A stretch of DNA of 64,000 nucleotides, taken from assembly GCA_900104565.1 (NCBI GenBank), contig LT629952.1, forward strand, positions 620,001 through 684,000, read 5' to 3'. Under the pieces are notes generated by a model. That model was not told the DNA's origin and made no database searches. It was given only the letters and a program-made list of their open reading frames with translations. The DNA comes from Ruminococcaceae bacterium Marseille-P2935 (lineage in GTDB: Bacteria > Bacillota > Clostridia > Oscillospirales > Ruminococcaceae). Shown piece by piece: positions 44,858 through 54,261 of the stretch. Made by a program: the position numbers and the translations under genes. Numbering within the stretch: position 1 is the stretch's first letter; each line of letters starts with the position of its first letter.

Positions 44858-45012
44858 CATGACCTGTTTAAATTCTATATCATTTTAGCCTTCGGCCACA
44901 ACCAGAAGGTAAAAATCCCCAAAAATCTGCTCAGCAGTTTTTTAATACCAACTGCCAATTAATTGACAACCATCTTTTAACATAGCCTTTGCCTATTATT
45001 TGTGACTCTAGC

Positions 45013-45891
45013 CTATATGTGCTTGGAAGATGCGGTTCCAAAACGCAACCGGTAGCTGCACCGTTGGCAAAGCGGCTCTACTACCTTCCAATTACGAAAA
45101 TTCTCGGTCATACTCTGTGCCCTGGGGGAAGAAATAATTTCGGCAAATGGGGTATAAAACACATTTCCCAGTGAACACTCCCCATTACCGTCCATACAGC
45201 ATGGCACTACTGTACCATCCACTAAAATTGCAATCATGTTGCGCATTCCATAACAAATGCCTGTGTTAGACTGAAAAGGCTGTTTGAGCGAAGGCCATAT
45301 AAACTCCTCTTCCCAACTTAGGAAAACACCTTTTTCCAGAGTAACGCTGCGTTTGGCCTGCATAGCAGATTCCAGGTGAGCTGCGCCGAATTCCTGGCCA
45401 ATATAGGCCATTACCTCTTTGCTTTCATTGTTTATTCTTCGGTTATTATCTAAGTTCCAAAGACGTAGAACCACCAGCTTTCCTTTTGCTCTGGCTGCTA
45501 TTTTAGCAAACGAAACCGCTTCGGTAACATAATTTTTACGATCCATCTTTTGCCCTGCAGAAAAGCTGTGCAATGATATATTGACCTGCCTTAACGCCGA
45601 GCTTTGCAGCAGAATTTCCCGCTGCTTTTGAAGCAGCGTGCCATTGGTGGTAATATTTGCTTTTATCCCTTCCTGCTCACAAATCTGCAGCAGCTGTGCT
45701 AAACAGGGATGCATAAGAGGCTCCCCTTTTACATGAAGGTGAACTTGGTTTGTAAAGGGCTTTACCTGTTTTAAAATATATTGAAACTGCTCTGGCCTCA
45801 TAGTGCCTTTGGGCCGCAAAAGCGGCGAGCAAAATTCACAGGTCAAATTACAGCAATTTGTAATTTCAACATAGATACGTTTAAATCTCAT
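45013..45891 (-). CDS. Radical SAM protein with SPASM-type C-terminus
   Basis: 292 residues. The N-terminal radical SAM motif CCNLTCEFCSPLLRPKG gives the CxxxCxxC cluster, followed by VKGEPLMHP (GE motif). The C-terminal cysteines (CYGMRNMIAILVDGTVVPCC, CSLGN, LCQRCSYR) form a SPASM or twitch-like auxiliary cluster site. Such enzymes modify peptides, proteins or small molecules; no precursor peptide gene is adjacent, so the substrate is open. TAGGAG lies before the ATG. It is divergent from the threonine ammonia-lyase gene, sharing a 165-bp promoter region. Confidence 0.87.
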   Translation of the reverse strand: MRFKRIYVEITNCCNLTCEFCSPLLRPKGTMRPEQFQYILKQVKPFTNQVHLHVKGEPLMHPCLAQLLQICEQEGIKANITTNGTLLQKQREILLQSSALRQVNISLHSFSAGQKMDRKNYVTEAVSFAKIAARAKGKLVVLRLWNLDNNRRINNESKEVMAYIGQEFGAAHLESAMQAKRSVTLEKGVFLSWEEEFIWPSLKQPFQSNTGICYGMRNMIAILVDGTVVPCCMDGNGECSLGNVFYTPFAEIISSPRAQSMTENFRNWKVVEPLCQRCSYRLRFGTASSKHI

Positions 45892-45984
45892 AACTACTCC
45901 TAACGTTCATATACACTGTCGCACATATGTATTTTTATGGCGTACACTTTTTGAAATTTATATTGTTTTTCGCGTACATTTCTA

Positions 45985-46013
45985 TTTACTTTAGTAAATT
46001 TTGGAATTATAAT
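45985..46013 (+). promoter_or_regulatory. SigA-type promoter for threonine ammonia-lyase
   Basis: TTTACT (45985-45990), 17-nt spacer, TATAAT (46008-46013), 43 nt before the start codon. Confidence 0.65.
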
Positions 46014-46056
46014 AATTGGTGAAAATGGAATATAACTAAAGACGGAGGAGCTAACC

Positions 46057-47250
46057 ATGTTGACACTGGCAAAGGTTTATGATGCATCCCGCGTATTAAA
46101 CGGCGTTATTCGCAACACCGATTTAATTTATGCCCCAGCAATTGATGGCAATAACCAGGTTTATATTAAAACCGAAAACCTGCAGTTAACCGGTTCCTTT
46201 AAAGTACGGGGATCCTACTACAAAATTTCCAAGCTTTCTGAAGAGGAAAGACAGCAGGGTGTAATTGCGTGCTCTGCCGGTAACCACGCACAAGGTGTGG
46301 CTCTGGCTGCCCAGAAAGGCGGTATAAAAGCAACCATCTGTATTCCAGACGGAGCGCCAATTTCCAAAGTTGAAGCCACCAAATCCTACGGAGCGAATGT
46401 AGAGCTGGTAAGCGGTGTTTATGACGATGCCTACAATCGTGCCATTCAGATACAGCAGAAAAACGGTGGTGTATTCATCCATCCATTTAATGATGAGGAT
46501 GTAATTGCTGGCCAAGGAACAATTGCATTAGAAATACTAAACCAGCTGCCAGATGTAGATGCAGTAGTCGTGCCTGTAGGCGGTGGCGGCCTGATTTCTG
46601 GAATAGCCTTTACGATTAAAATGCTCAAGCCAAATTGCAAGGTCTACGGTGTCCAGGCTGCAGGCGCGCCTTCCATGGTTAACTCGATTCATGACAACGC
46701 TATTCAGGAGCTCCCCAGCGTATCGACCATAGCAGACGGTATCGCAGTAAAAAAGCCTGGGGATATCACCTATGAACTGTGCAGCCAATATGTAGACGAT
46801 TTTATAACGGTTACCGAAGATGAAATCTCTACTGCTATTCTTACCCTAATTGAACGCCATAAATTAATTGCAGAAGGAGCGGGTGCTGTTTCGGTTGCAG
46901 CCGCGCTTTTCAACAAACTTGGTTTAAACGGAAAAAAAGTAGTTTGTGTGCTTTCAGGGGGCAACATTGATGTAACCATTTTATCAAGGGTAATCAATCG
47001 TGGATTAATCAAATCCGGCCGCATCTTCCATGTGCAGATTGTACTGCCCGATAAACCCGGACAGGTAAAGGGTATTTCTTCTATTATCGCCGATTTGGGC
47101 GGAAATGTCTATTCCATTCATCATAACCGGGATGACAGTAACCGTGACATTAATTCCTGCACAGTCGATATTGTGATGGAAACCCGGGACCATGCACACA
47201 TTAAACAGATAAAAACCTCTTTAATGAAGGCTGGCTATCAGTTAATATAA
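46057..47250 (+). CDS. ilvA: Threonine ammonia-lyase (threonine dehydratase) with ACT domain
   Basis: 397 residues. The PLP enzyme converts threonine to 2-oxobutanoate and ammonia. The PLP Lys lies in LTGSFKVRGSYYK, with the phosphate loop region AGNHAQGVA and the GGGGLISGIA glycine loop. The C-terminal about 75 residues (FHVQIVLPDKPGQVKGISSII to the end) form one ACT domain. The about 400-residue length with a single ACT resembles the TdcB/clostridial form, so a catabolic role is possible as well as isoleucine synthesis. GGAGGAG lies 7 nt before the ATG. Confidence 0.92.
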   Translation: MLTLAKVYDASRVLNGVIRNTDLIYAPAIDGNNQVYIKTENLQLTGSFKVRGSYYKISKLSEEERQQGVIACSAGNHAQGVALAAQKGGIKATICIPDGAPISKVEATKSYGANVELVSGVYDDAYNRAIQIQQKNGGVFIHPFNDEDVIAGQGTIALEILNQLPDVDAVVVPVGGGGLISGIAFTIKMLKPNCKVYGVQAAGAPSMVNSIHDNAIQELPSVSTIADGIAVKKPGDITYELCSQYVDDFITVTEDEISTAILTLIERHKLIAEGAGAVSVAAALFNKLGLNGKKVVCVLSGGNIDVTILSRVINRGLIKSGRIFHVQIVLPDKPGQVKGISSIIADLGGNVYSIHHNRDDSNRDINSCTVDIVMETRDHAHIKQIKTSLMKAGYQLI

Positions 47251-47465
47251 TCCTTGTTTTGGCCAAATGATAAGTTATTAATATGGTCACAGACGGTTTT
47301 AATTTTCCATTTCTAAGGCTCTGCCAAGCTGAGGCCTAAAATTTCAAAACAACAGAAAACCCCTTTTTGTTAATTTTTAAAACTTCGCTGTTTTACCAGA
47401 TATTTTTTCCCTACGCGGCAGTTTTACTGTTGGAATACACTGTAAAACAGGTATATACCTTATCG

Positions 47466-47497
47466 AAGATGCATCCCTCAATTGGGGGATGCATCTT
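47466..47497 (+). terminator. Rho-independent terminator
   Basis: AAGATGCATCCC and GGGATGCATCTT arms with T run, about 215 nt after ilvA and probably its terminator. Confidence 0.8.
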
Positions 47498-47977
47498 TTT
47501 TCAGGCATTTCATTCCTTCTGGTTCATAACCCTTCATGAAAAATCTGTTTTTCAGTACGGAGTAGTCAGAAGGGTTGTTTGGCAGTCGTTTTGCTGAACA
47601 CATAGGTACACCTCAGGCTCTTATCTCTAAAAGAAGCAGCAGGACACATACCGCCCTTAGGCTTGTCTACCCGCGTTTTTATGTTACCCGTTGGCGTATT
47701 ATACCCGCAAAACATGTAATAATAGGCTACGTGCTACTAGCCGCCTTCTAGGGTTGGCCTTTGGCCCTTCGTCCGGCGGCAACACTGGGCTCTATGACTG
47801 TGCAGAATATTGTGCACAAGGCTGGATTGTCACACCCCGTAACCGGTGCGCGTTTTTTTACTGCATGAGCAGCATCAATTTCTCTACTTCTGTAAGGATA
47901 ACGGCTGACATTCAATACACTCTTTTGCAGTAAATGCAGCAAGCAGTTTTGTGTACCGCTGCTCAGAATGGATACAG

Positions 47978-48007
47978 AAAAACTGGGGCTTAACAGCCCC
48001 AGTTTTT
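47978..48007 (+). terminator. Rho-independent terminator
   Basis: AAAACTGGGGCT, short loop, AGCCCCAGTTTTT. It ends a transcript from the 47.5-48.0 kb region or serves the minus-strand TfoX-like gene further upstream. Confidence 0.75.
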
Positions 48008-48139
48008 AAATAGTAAAACAACAGCACAACAAAAAATGATCATTAAATAATGATTTTCTGTTACCCATGCTGGTTTTGCAAGCTCATTTAAGCGTTTTTA
48101 TAAAATGAATATGGATTATTTTTGCAGTCAAATAAAGCA

Positions 48140-48394
48140 TTATTTATGCAGAGTATAAAACTCTTTTAAATCGGCTTTTATTTCGGGCGGCAGGTTATGC
48201 CAGCGAACCTTTTGCAAAGCCCCTTCTAATGCACATAAACGGTTATAGCAGGCAGATGGGTCCATAGCTTTAATTTTTAGCCAGGCTTCCCTGCTGCCTG
48301 TCTCCTGCAGCTGCTGGATTGTCATGATTCCAACTTGGTTTAATTGTTCTTCCATCTTTTTTGCTATGTTTGGCAAAGTTGAAAGTTCCCCCAT
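48140..48394 (-). CDS. TfoX C-terminal domain protein
   Basis: 84 residues, a stand-alone TfoX-C domain (helix-hairpin-helix-like): LSTLPNIAKKMEEQLNQVGIMTIQQLQETGSREAWLKIK, then ACYNRLCALEGALQKVRWHNLPPEIKADLKEFY. The full TfoX/Sxy protein of gamma-proteobacteria adds an N-terminal domain and regulates competence; in Firmicutes the isolated domain is common and of unknown role. GGAGGGGG lies upstream of the ATG. Monocistronic. Confidence 0.85.
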   Translation of the reverse strand: MGELSTLPNIAKKMEEQLNQVGIMTIQQLQETGSREAWLKIKAMDPSACYNRLCALEGALQKVRWHNLPPEIKADLKEFYTLHK

Positions 48395-48714
48395 AAAATT
48401 GTCCCCCTCCTTCGCTTTATTCGTTATAATAGCAACCTGTACCAGGCCATTTGTACAGGTATTCTGCTATAGACAAAATGCTGCAATATCCGCAAATTAA
48501 AAGCAGTGGCTAAACGGTTTTTATATTTTTGACAAACTCAAAAACAGGTTTTTGCAAAAGATTCGACCTGTTTCCTGAATAGCACCAAATGGGAAAAAAC
48601 CGGCTCAACTGGCACCAAAAATATTTAACCAGTGCTTAAAAGTTGCCTGCTGTTTTGATTTAAGTTTTATAGCTGAACCATTATAAAAATGTTTTGGGGA
48701 TAAACCTGCAAGCA
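48395..48714. other. Intergenic spacer, nothing recognised
   Basis: About 320 bases between the TfoX-C gene promoter side and the adenine deaminase stop. No frame with a ribosome site and no RNA motif seen. Confidence 0.5.
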
Positions 48715-50424
48715 TTACTGCAAAAACGAAAAACTGGTTACGTCAAAAACGCCCATATCCGTCACGCGTATCTCTGGAATAACCGGCAAAGCCATAAAGG
48801 AAAGGGTAATAAACGGGTCTACGCTTTCCACCACACCCAATTTGCGGCAGATATCAATCATTTCATTGGTCTTTGCAGTTACATCCAATGCTGCGTCATT
48901 GGTAAACAGCCCTGCAATAGGCAACTGAAGGGTTGCAAGCACCTTTCCGCCCGAAACAACCGTATAACCGCCCTGGCAGCGCTTTAATTCTTCTATGGCA
49001 AGCAGCATATCTTCGTCATTGTCGCCAACTACAATCAGATTATGAGAATCATGGGCGATTGTCGATGCAATTGCACCGTTCTTCAGCCCTACCCCATGAA
49101 TCACTCCCACACCAACATTGCCAGTTGCATGATGCCGCTCAACCACCGCAAGCTTTAAATAATCATCCTGCGGAACAAACAACCCTTCCTTCTGCGGGAG
49201 AGTAGTCATCACCTTTTGGGTCAGCAGGCTGTGTGGTGTAATCTGCAAAACTGGAAATTGCCGGTCCGCTGAAATTTGCAGTTTTTTGGGGTCTACCGGA
49301 GCAACATGCACGGTTTGTGTGAGTGTTTCATCCACCTGGTGGCCTGCAATAACAATTGGCCGAACCCCTTCCGAAACCAGGTTTCCATCCTTATAAACAC
49401 TGTGAACAGTCATTTCTTTTAAATCGTCCAGCACTACAAGATCAGCCCGGAATCCTGGCGCAATGGCCCCCAAATCACGCAAACCATAAATCTGGGCGGC
49501 ATTCCAGCTGCCCATACAGATTGCCTGGGCCGGCTCCATTCCCAGCGAGATAGCTTTTTTAATGTTCCAACGGATATGCCCGTCCCGGCGGATATGATCT
49601 AAATGTTTATCATCGGTACAAAAAGCAAACATGCTCATATTGGCATGTTCCTTCATTGCACCGGTAAGGATCCCCTCTAAATTTTTAGCAGCAGAACCCT
49701 CCCGGATGAGTACATGCATTCCGGCAGATATTTTTGCCCGTGCCTCCTCATAATTAGCGCACTCATGGTCGGTATCAATTCCAGCTAATTTATAAGCCTG
49801 CAGTTGTTTGCCATACACGCCCGGAGCATGTCCATCCACCGTTTTTTTACCGGTAAACAGCTCAATTTTTTCTAGCACCTGGTTGTCCCCCGCTAAAACA
49901 GATGGATAATCCATCATTTCGCCCAACCCCAGTACTCTGGGATGATGCATCACCCTGCGCATATCCTCCGCCGTAAACTGTGCTCCATTGTGCTCAAACG
50001 GCGTAGCCGGAATGCAGGAAGGCAGCATAACATAAACGTTCAGCGGAATACCTTCGGTTTCCTGTAAAAGATATTCCACACCGGCTAAGCCTAAAACATT
50101 CACAATCTCGTGTGGGTCCGCCACCAGCGTAGTGGTACCCCATGGAACAATCTGACCGGCCAACAGGTTTGGGGAAACCATGGACGATTCAAAGTGGGCA
50201 TGGGTATCGATAAAACCAGGAGATAAAAATTTTCCAGTTAAGTCCAGTTCTCTTTCTCCCTGATAATTGCCAATCCCCGCAATATAACCATGACTGATTG
50301 CAACATCCCCAACCTCAATGCTTTCGGTAAAAACGTTGACAATCCCAACGTTTTTCAATACGAGCTGGGCGGGTTCCTTCCCTTGTGCAATACGAATCAG
50401 TACTTGTTTGATCTGTTGGTCCAT
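48715..50424 (-). CDS. ade: Adenine deaminase
   Basis: About 569 residues, full length. It deaminates adenine to hypoxanthine in purine salvage. Amidohydrolase motifs: FIDTHAHFESSMVSP (HxH), TTTLVADPHEIVNVLG, the conserved DGHAPG segment and AFCTDDKHLDHI (metal Asp). The C-terminal domain with VIHGVGLKNGAIASTIAHDSHNLIVVG is specific to this enzyme among amidohydrolases. I start at the ATG at 50424, with GGAGG 6 nt upstream; a longer in-frame start at 50445 lacks one. Confidence 0.94.
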   Translation of the reverse strand: MDQQIKQVLIRIAQGKEPAQLVLKNVGIVNVFTESIEVGDVAISHGYIAGIGNYQGERELDLTGKFLSPGFIDTHAHFESSMVSPNLLAGQIVPWGTTTLVADPHEIVNVLGLAGVEYLLQETEGIPLNVYVMLPSCIPATPFEHNGAQFTAEDMRRVMHHPRVLGLGEMMDYPSVLAGDNQVLEKIELFTGKKTVDGHAPGVYGKQLQAYKLAGIDTDHECANYEEARAKISAGMHVLIREGSAAKNLEGILTGAMKEHANMSMFAFCTDDKHLDHIRRDGHIRWNIKKAISLGMEPAQAICMGSWNAAQIYGLRDLGAIAPGFRADLVVLDDLKEMTVHSVYKDGNLVSEGVRPIVIAGHQVDETLTQTVHVAPVDPKKLQISADRQFPVLQITPHSLLTQKVMTTLPQKEGLFVPQDDYLKLAVVERHHATGNVGVGVIHGVGLKNGAIASTIAHDSHNLIVVGDNDEDMLLAIEELKRCQGGYTVVSGGKVLATLQLPIAGLFTNDAALDVTAKTNEMIDICRKLGVVESVDPFITLSFMALPVIPEIRVTDMGVFDVTSFSFLQ

Positions 50425-50629
50425 AGACGCCTCCTGCAAAGTCAAAATGGTATTTCTACTATTTTAACCCTTGTCAGCCTTTGTTGCAAGAGTAAAACTA
50501 AAATCTCCCTTTTACATTTGGACCGATGGGTTCTAACTCCGTCGATTTTACCAAGCATTGATACAAACAGATAAATATGATAAAGTAAATAAAACAATAA
50601 ATTTGAATTTGAAAGGAAGATGTTTTGCT

Positions 50630-50809
50630 ATGAAAAAAACAACAGGCTATCTTTTAGTGTCAATGCTTAATTTTATAGCAGGATTTTGCTTTTTGCTTGC
50701 TTCCGTCTTTCAAGAAGAAACACTTCCCAAGTATGGATTTCTTATTGCTGCAATTTGCTTGTTTGTAAGTGCAGCCGGCTTCCTATATACTTACAATAAA
50801 AGTAAATAA
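50630..50809 (+). CDS. Small two-helix membrane protein (59 aa)
   Basis: 59 residues with two hydrophobic segments, TTGYLLVSMLNFIAGFCFLL and YGFLIAAICLFVSAAGFLYTY, joined by a short polar loop (QEETLPK) and ending KSK. AAAGGA lies about 12 nt upstream of the ATG, slightly far. A terminator follows. No named family; similar small proteins are widespread and uncharacterised in Clostridia. Confidence 0.65.
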   Translation: MKKTTGYLLVSMLNFIAGFCFLLASVFQEETLPKYGFLIAAICLFVSAAGFLYTYNKSK

Positions 50810-50852
50810 ATTGCAGATTCCAGTTTATCGATCAGTTACCAACTGCGAATAT

Positions 50853-50883
50853 ACCTCCCTCCGTCATTTTGACGAAGGGAGGT
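50853..50883 (+). terminator. Terminator-like hairpin
   Basis: ACCTCCCTCCGTCA and TGACGAAGGGAGGT arms followed by TATTTAT, 43 nt after the small membrane protein gene. Confidence 0.7.
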
Positions 50884-51384
50884 TATTTATATCCAAAATC
50901 AGTCCAAAGGGTAATTGGGAGACTAAAATTCCCGGTACGTTAAGTACCGGAAAAGATATTTGACACAAAATTTTTAAGCTTGTGATAAAAAACTTTGCAA
51001 ACTCTTATGGGTAAAACCATTGCAGCTATTACAGAATATTTTTATTTTTACAATCTTTACTATACTAAGTAAGCAACGCAAACATATCTGCAGTCGATGG
51101 GAAGATAAAGTCGCGAGTACCACAACAGCTAGCCTTTTGAAATGCCCCTCAAAGCTCATCCTATCAGCTAGCCCGTATGCTGCCCGCTCATAACTGGTAG
51201 GTACGTATGCCATTTGGTAGGGTATATAAACAAAAGGTAACACCTGACCGCGTGTAAAAAAGCCTGAAAGAGGTATGGTCCCGCATGCCTTTTTGAGTGT
51301 TAGGTGCCGGAAATAAACCAATGTGTTTAGTGAAACAGCCGTCGGATAGCTTTCCAGATCTTCAAACAAAAAAGCGTCTGTTTT
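50884..51384. other. Intergenic region, no supported gene
   Basis: About 500 bases between the terminator and the cca stop. A 131-codon minus-strand frame (50974-51369) starts with TTG and has no ribosome site or recognisable domain, so I do not call it. Confidence 0.5.
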
Positions 51385-52728
51385 TCATTTAACCGAGCGA
51401 ATATTTTTTTTTGCTGCAGCCAGCAAGTGGTCTTGTTGATTATGCAGTTTTTCTTCTATCACCTGGTCCAATAAAAAGTTTAGCAGCGTACGAATTTCTT
51501 TTCCCTGAGGGACTCCCAGCCGAATTAAATCGTCCCCATTGACCGCTAGGTCTTTCAGTGAGAAGCACTGCCTTTGCTGAATAATTTCCTGCGCAGTCTG
51601 CTCCAGCTTTCTTAATAATTCAAGCCGGTCCATCCCCAGTTTTCCCTGGCCGGAAGCATCAGCCCATTTCACCTGCAGCAACAGGAAGAAAACCTCTTCT
51701 CCCAACCGGTTCAGCCAGCGTTTGATGTGATGCGGGCTGGGTTCTATCGTAACGTCATGGTAACGCACCAGGGTTGATACGGTTTGAACCATTTGATGGT
51801 CCATGCGGAGGCGCTGCAATATCTGCCTTGTAAGTTCTTCACTGTATTTGGGGTGTCCATAAAAATGCCCAATTCCATGTTCATCACAAGTAAAAGTGTG
51901 GGGCTTTCCAATGTCGTGCAGCAATACTGCCCAACGTACCGGCAAAACCCTCTCCGAGCCACTTAAGGCATGCAGCGTATGCTCCCAAACATCATAACAA
52001 TGGTGGGGATTGTGCTGTTCAAATCCAATCATTGGCTTGATCTCCGGTATCAGATAGGTAAATACCGCAGCATATTCCCGCAGTACCGTTACTGCATCTG
52101 TTCCCAATAGAAGCCGGTTCAGTTCGACCGTAATTCGCTCCTTAGCAACATAATTTAATAGCGGGTACTGCTGCAGTATACACAGCTTTGTCTGTTCCTC
52201 CATTTGATAACCAAGCGTTGCAGCAAATCGTAGGCCGCGCAGCATACGCAAAGCGTCTTCTTCAAACCGTTGCCGGGCATTTCCTACACAACGAATCAGC
52301 TTTTTATTCAGATCCATCCTGCCCTCAAAAGGGTCCTGCAGGCCTATCTCGGGATGGTAAGCCATAGCATTTATGGTAAAGTCCCGCCGTGCCAAATCCT
52401 GTTCAAGGTTTGACGTAAAGGTAACCTGGTCCGGCCGGCGGTGGTCGGTATATTCCCCATCTACCCGAAAGGTGGTAATCTCCAACAGCATGTCCAAAAC
52501 GCGAACAGTCAATGTGCCGTGTTTTAGCCCTGTTTCATATACCGGGTACTCTCCCGAAAAGCATGCCAGCATTTCCTCCGGCAACGCGTTGGTGCAAATA
52601 TCCCAGTCATTTGGCTCTATTCCCAGCAGTTGGTCCCGAATGCACCCACCCACTGCGTAAGCCTGGTAACCATGCTGGTTCAGGTGCTGGAGAGCCAGCA
52701 CTACCGCTTGGGGCAGTTTTATGATCAT
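51385..52728 (-). CDS. cca: CCA tRNA nucleotidyltransferase
   Basis: About 447 residues. It adds or repairs the 3' CCA of tRNAs. The class II polymerase head has YAVGGCIRDQLLGIEPNDWDIC with catalytic DWD, then ARRDFTINAMAYHP and LRMLRGLRFAATLGY. A C-terminal HD domain (LLHDIGKP and later HD/YHD motifs) is present. The ATG at 52728 overlaps the MATE gene stop (ATGA), with GGAG just upstream inside that gene, so translation is coupled. Confidence 0.94.
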   Translation of the reverse strand: MIIKLPQAVVLALQHLNQHGYQAYAVGGCIRDQLLGIEPNDWDICTNALPEEMLACFSGEYPVYETGLKHGTLTVRVLDMLLEITTFRVDGEYTDHRRPDQVTFTSNLEQDLARRDFTINAMAYHPEIGLQDPFEGRMDLNKKLIRCVGNARQRFEEDALRMLRGLRFAATLGYQMEEQTKLCILQQYPLLNYVAKERITVELNRLLLGTDAVTVLREYAAVFTYLIPEIKPMIGFEQHNPHHCYDVWEHTLHALSGSERVLPVRWAVLLHDIGKPHTFTCDEHGIGHFYGHPKYSEELTRQILQRLRMDHQMVQTVSTLVRYHDVTIEPSPHHIKRWLNRLGEEVFFLLLQVKWADASGQGKLGMDRLELLRKLEQTAQEIIQQRQCFSLKDLAVNGDDLIRLGVPQGKEIRTLLNFLLDQVIEEKLHNQQDHLLAAAKKNIRSVK

Positions 52729-54086
52729 TGCTGCTCCATCCTTTCCTGTTCCGTCTTGTGTCGCCATTTTCCGCTTTTAATAAAGATAAAAAAGGTGATG
52801 GTTGACCACAGCGGAGGCAAGGCTACCGCTATAGCAACGCCTGCAAAGCCCAGCGGAACTACTTTAGTGAAAAAGAGCGCACAGGGAATTCTGACCAGGT
52901 ACTGTGAAATAATAGAATTTTTCAAAGTAAACATCACGTTTTTCCCACCCCTTGCAAGCCCGATCTGCGGGTAAACGGTGGCATAAAACAGGTAAGAAAA
53001 CGCCGAAATATGCAGATACTCACAGCTGGCGGCAATGACATCGGGGTTTTGGTCAAAAATTCCTGCCAAATAAGGTGCAAACAGCATCACTACACCCATA
53101 AGCACCAGGCTAATCGTAACAGAAATTTTAGCTCCGCTCTTAGCCCCCTCAACCGCCCGGTCATAGTTGCCCGCGCCAACATTTTGAGAGGAAAAAGAGG
53201 AAACCGACATATTAATCGCATCACTTGGCAGTACTGCAAACGAATCGATGCGCATACCGATGCCATATGCGGCGCTTACCGCCATGCCAAAACTGTTGGC
53301 AATGCCACTTAAAGTGGTTTGAGCAATTGTAATAAGCCCCTGCTGCAGCGCCGAAGGAAAACCCAGCTGCAGCATTTCCTTCAGGTTGCCTAAGTCAATG
53401 CGAAGCTCTTTTGGGGAAAAAGTAATAATATGTTTGTTTAAACGGAAATAAGCTACTCCTAGTACAAAAGACATTGCCTGTGCAATAACGGTGGCCAGTG
53501 CAGCTCCAAATGTGGCCATTTGGAGAATACCAATAAACAGGTAGTCTAAAACAATATTGACAGCGGTAGCCACAATCACAAACATCATAGAGGAACGGGA
53601 ATCCCCAAACGCCCGTTGAAACGCTCCGATTAAATTATACCCAAACAAAAAAATGGTTCCGGTAAAAACGGTGGTCAAATAACTTTGCGCATATACAAAG
53701 GCCTGATCAGGCGTGCTGACTAATCGAAGAATGGCAGGGCAGAATAGAATTCCCAAAAAAGTTACTAAAACCCCTAAAATTCCATAGACGCAAATAGCGG
53801 TATTTGCGCAGCTTTTCACCTTTTTTTCATTCCCATTGCCTGCATAATTTCCAATAATTACCCCTACCCCAAGGGAAAGGCCGTTGATGGTCATGAGCAT
53901 AATGTTCATAATCGGCCCGCTTACCGACACCGCAGAAAGCCCTGCAGTACCTACAAAGCGACCCACAAAAAACATATCTACCGCATTATAAAGCGCCTGA
54001 AAAATATTAGAAAAAATTAACGGCACTGCAAACTTTAAAATCTGCGTGCTTACTTTGCCGTGGGTTAGGTCGTTTTGCAGTGTCAT
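52725..54086 (-). CDS. MATE family efflux transporter
   Basis: 453 residues with twelve hydrophobic segments in two homologous halves. The N-terminal MTLQNDLTHGKVSTQILKFAVPLIFSNIFQALYNAVDMFFVGRFVG is a strong signature of the clostridial NorM/DinF-like group, and the second half carries SFSSQNVGAGNYDRAVEGAKSG. It exports cationic compounds using Na+ or H+. It is co-transcribed with cca through a 4-bp overlap, with no functional tie expected. AAGGAAG lies before the ATG. Confidence 0.93.
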   Translation of the reverse strand: MTLQNDLTHGKVSTQILKFAVPLIFSNIFQALYNAVDMFFVGRFVGTAGLSAVSVSGPIMNIMLMTINGLSLGVGVIIGNYAGNGNEKKVKSCANTAICVYGILGVLVTFLGILFCPAILRLVSTPDQAFVYAQSYLTTVFTGTIFLFGYNLIGAFQRAFGDSRSSMMFVIVATAVNIVLDYLFIGILQMATFGAALATVIAQAMSFVLGVAYFRLNKHIITFSPKELRIDLGNLKEMLQLGFPSALQQGLITIAQTTLSGIANSFGMAVSAAYGIGMRIDSFAVLPSDAINMSVSSFSSQNVGAGNYDRAVEGAKSGAKISVTISLVLMGVVMLFAPYLAGIFDQNPDVIAASCEYLHISAFSYLFYATVYPQIGLARGGKNVMFTLKNSIISQYLVRIPCALFFTKVVPLGFAGVAIAVALPPLWSTITFFIFIKSGKWRHKTEQERMEQQ

Positions 54087-54261
54087 TATTTCGCTTCCTT
54101 TGTTTTTAAATGTATTAAAGCCTATAAATCCCTGTCGTTACAAAAGGGCAATTAGAATAAACAAAAAATTATATTACAATGTACAGCACATACATACCCT
54201 AAAATTCTTTTTAGTTACATTTATTATAGTTTAGTTGCCTTTTTTGGTCAACTAAGTGCAG

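Larger units (their letters stand above)
47251..48139. other. Gene-free or decayed region after ilvA
   Basis: About 890 bases. Two terminator-like hairpins are present (listed separately). Between them only short frames lie; one plus-strand stretch near 47730-47880 translates to RLLGLAFGPSSGGNTG, faintly like the substrate loop region of PLP cysteine synthases, with no start or ribosome site. No intact gene or RNA family recognised. Confidence 0.4.

Noticed and set aside
47640-47980. Structured RNA (6S, tmRNA, RNase P) in the ilvA-TfoX spacer
   Set aside because: The conserved core sequences of these RNAs are not present.
50974-51369. 131-codon minus-strand frame after cca
   Set aside because: Starts with TTG without a ribosome site, no recognisable domain, and irregular composition.
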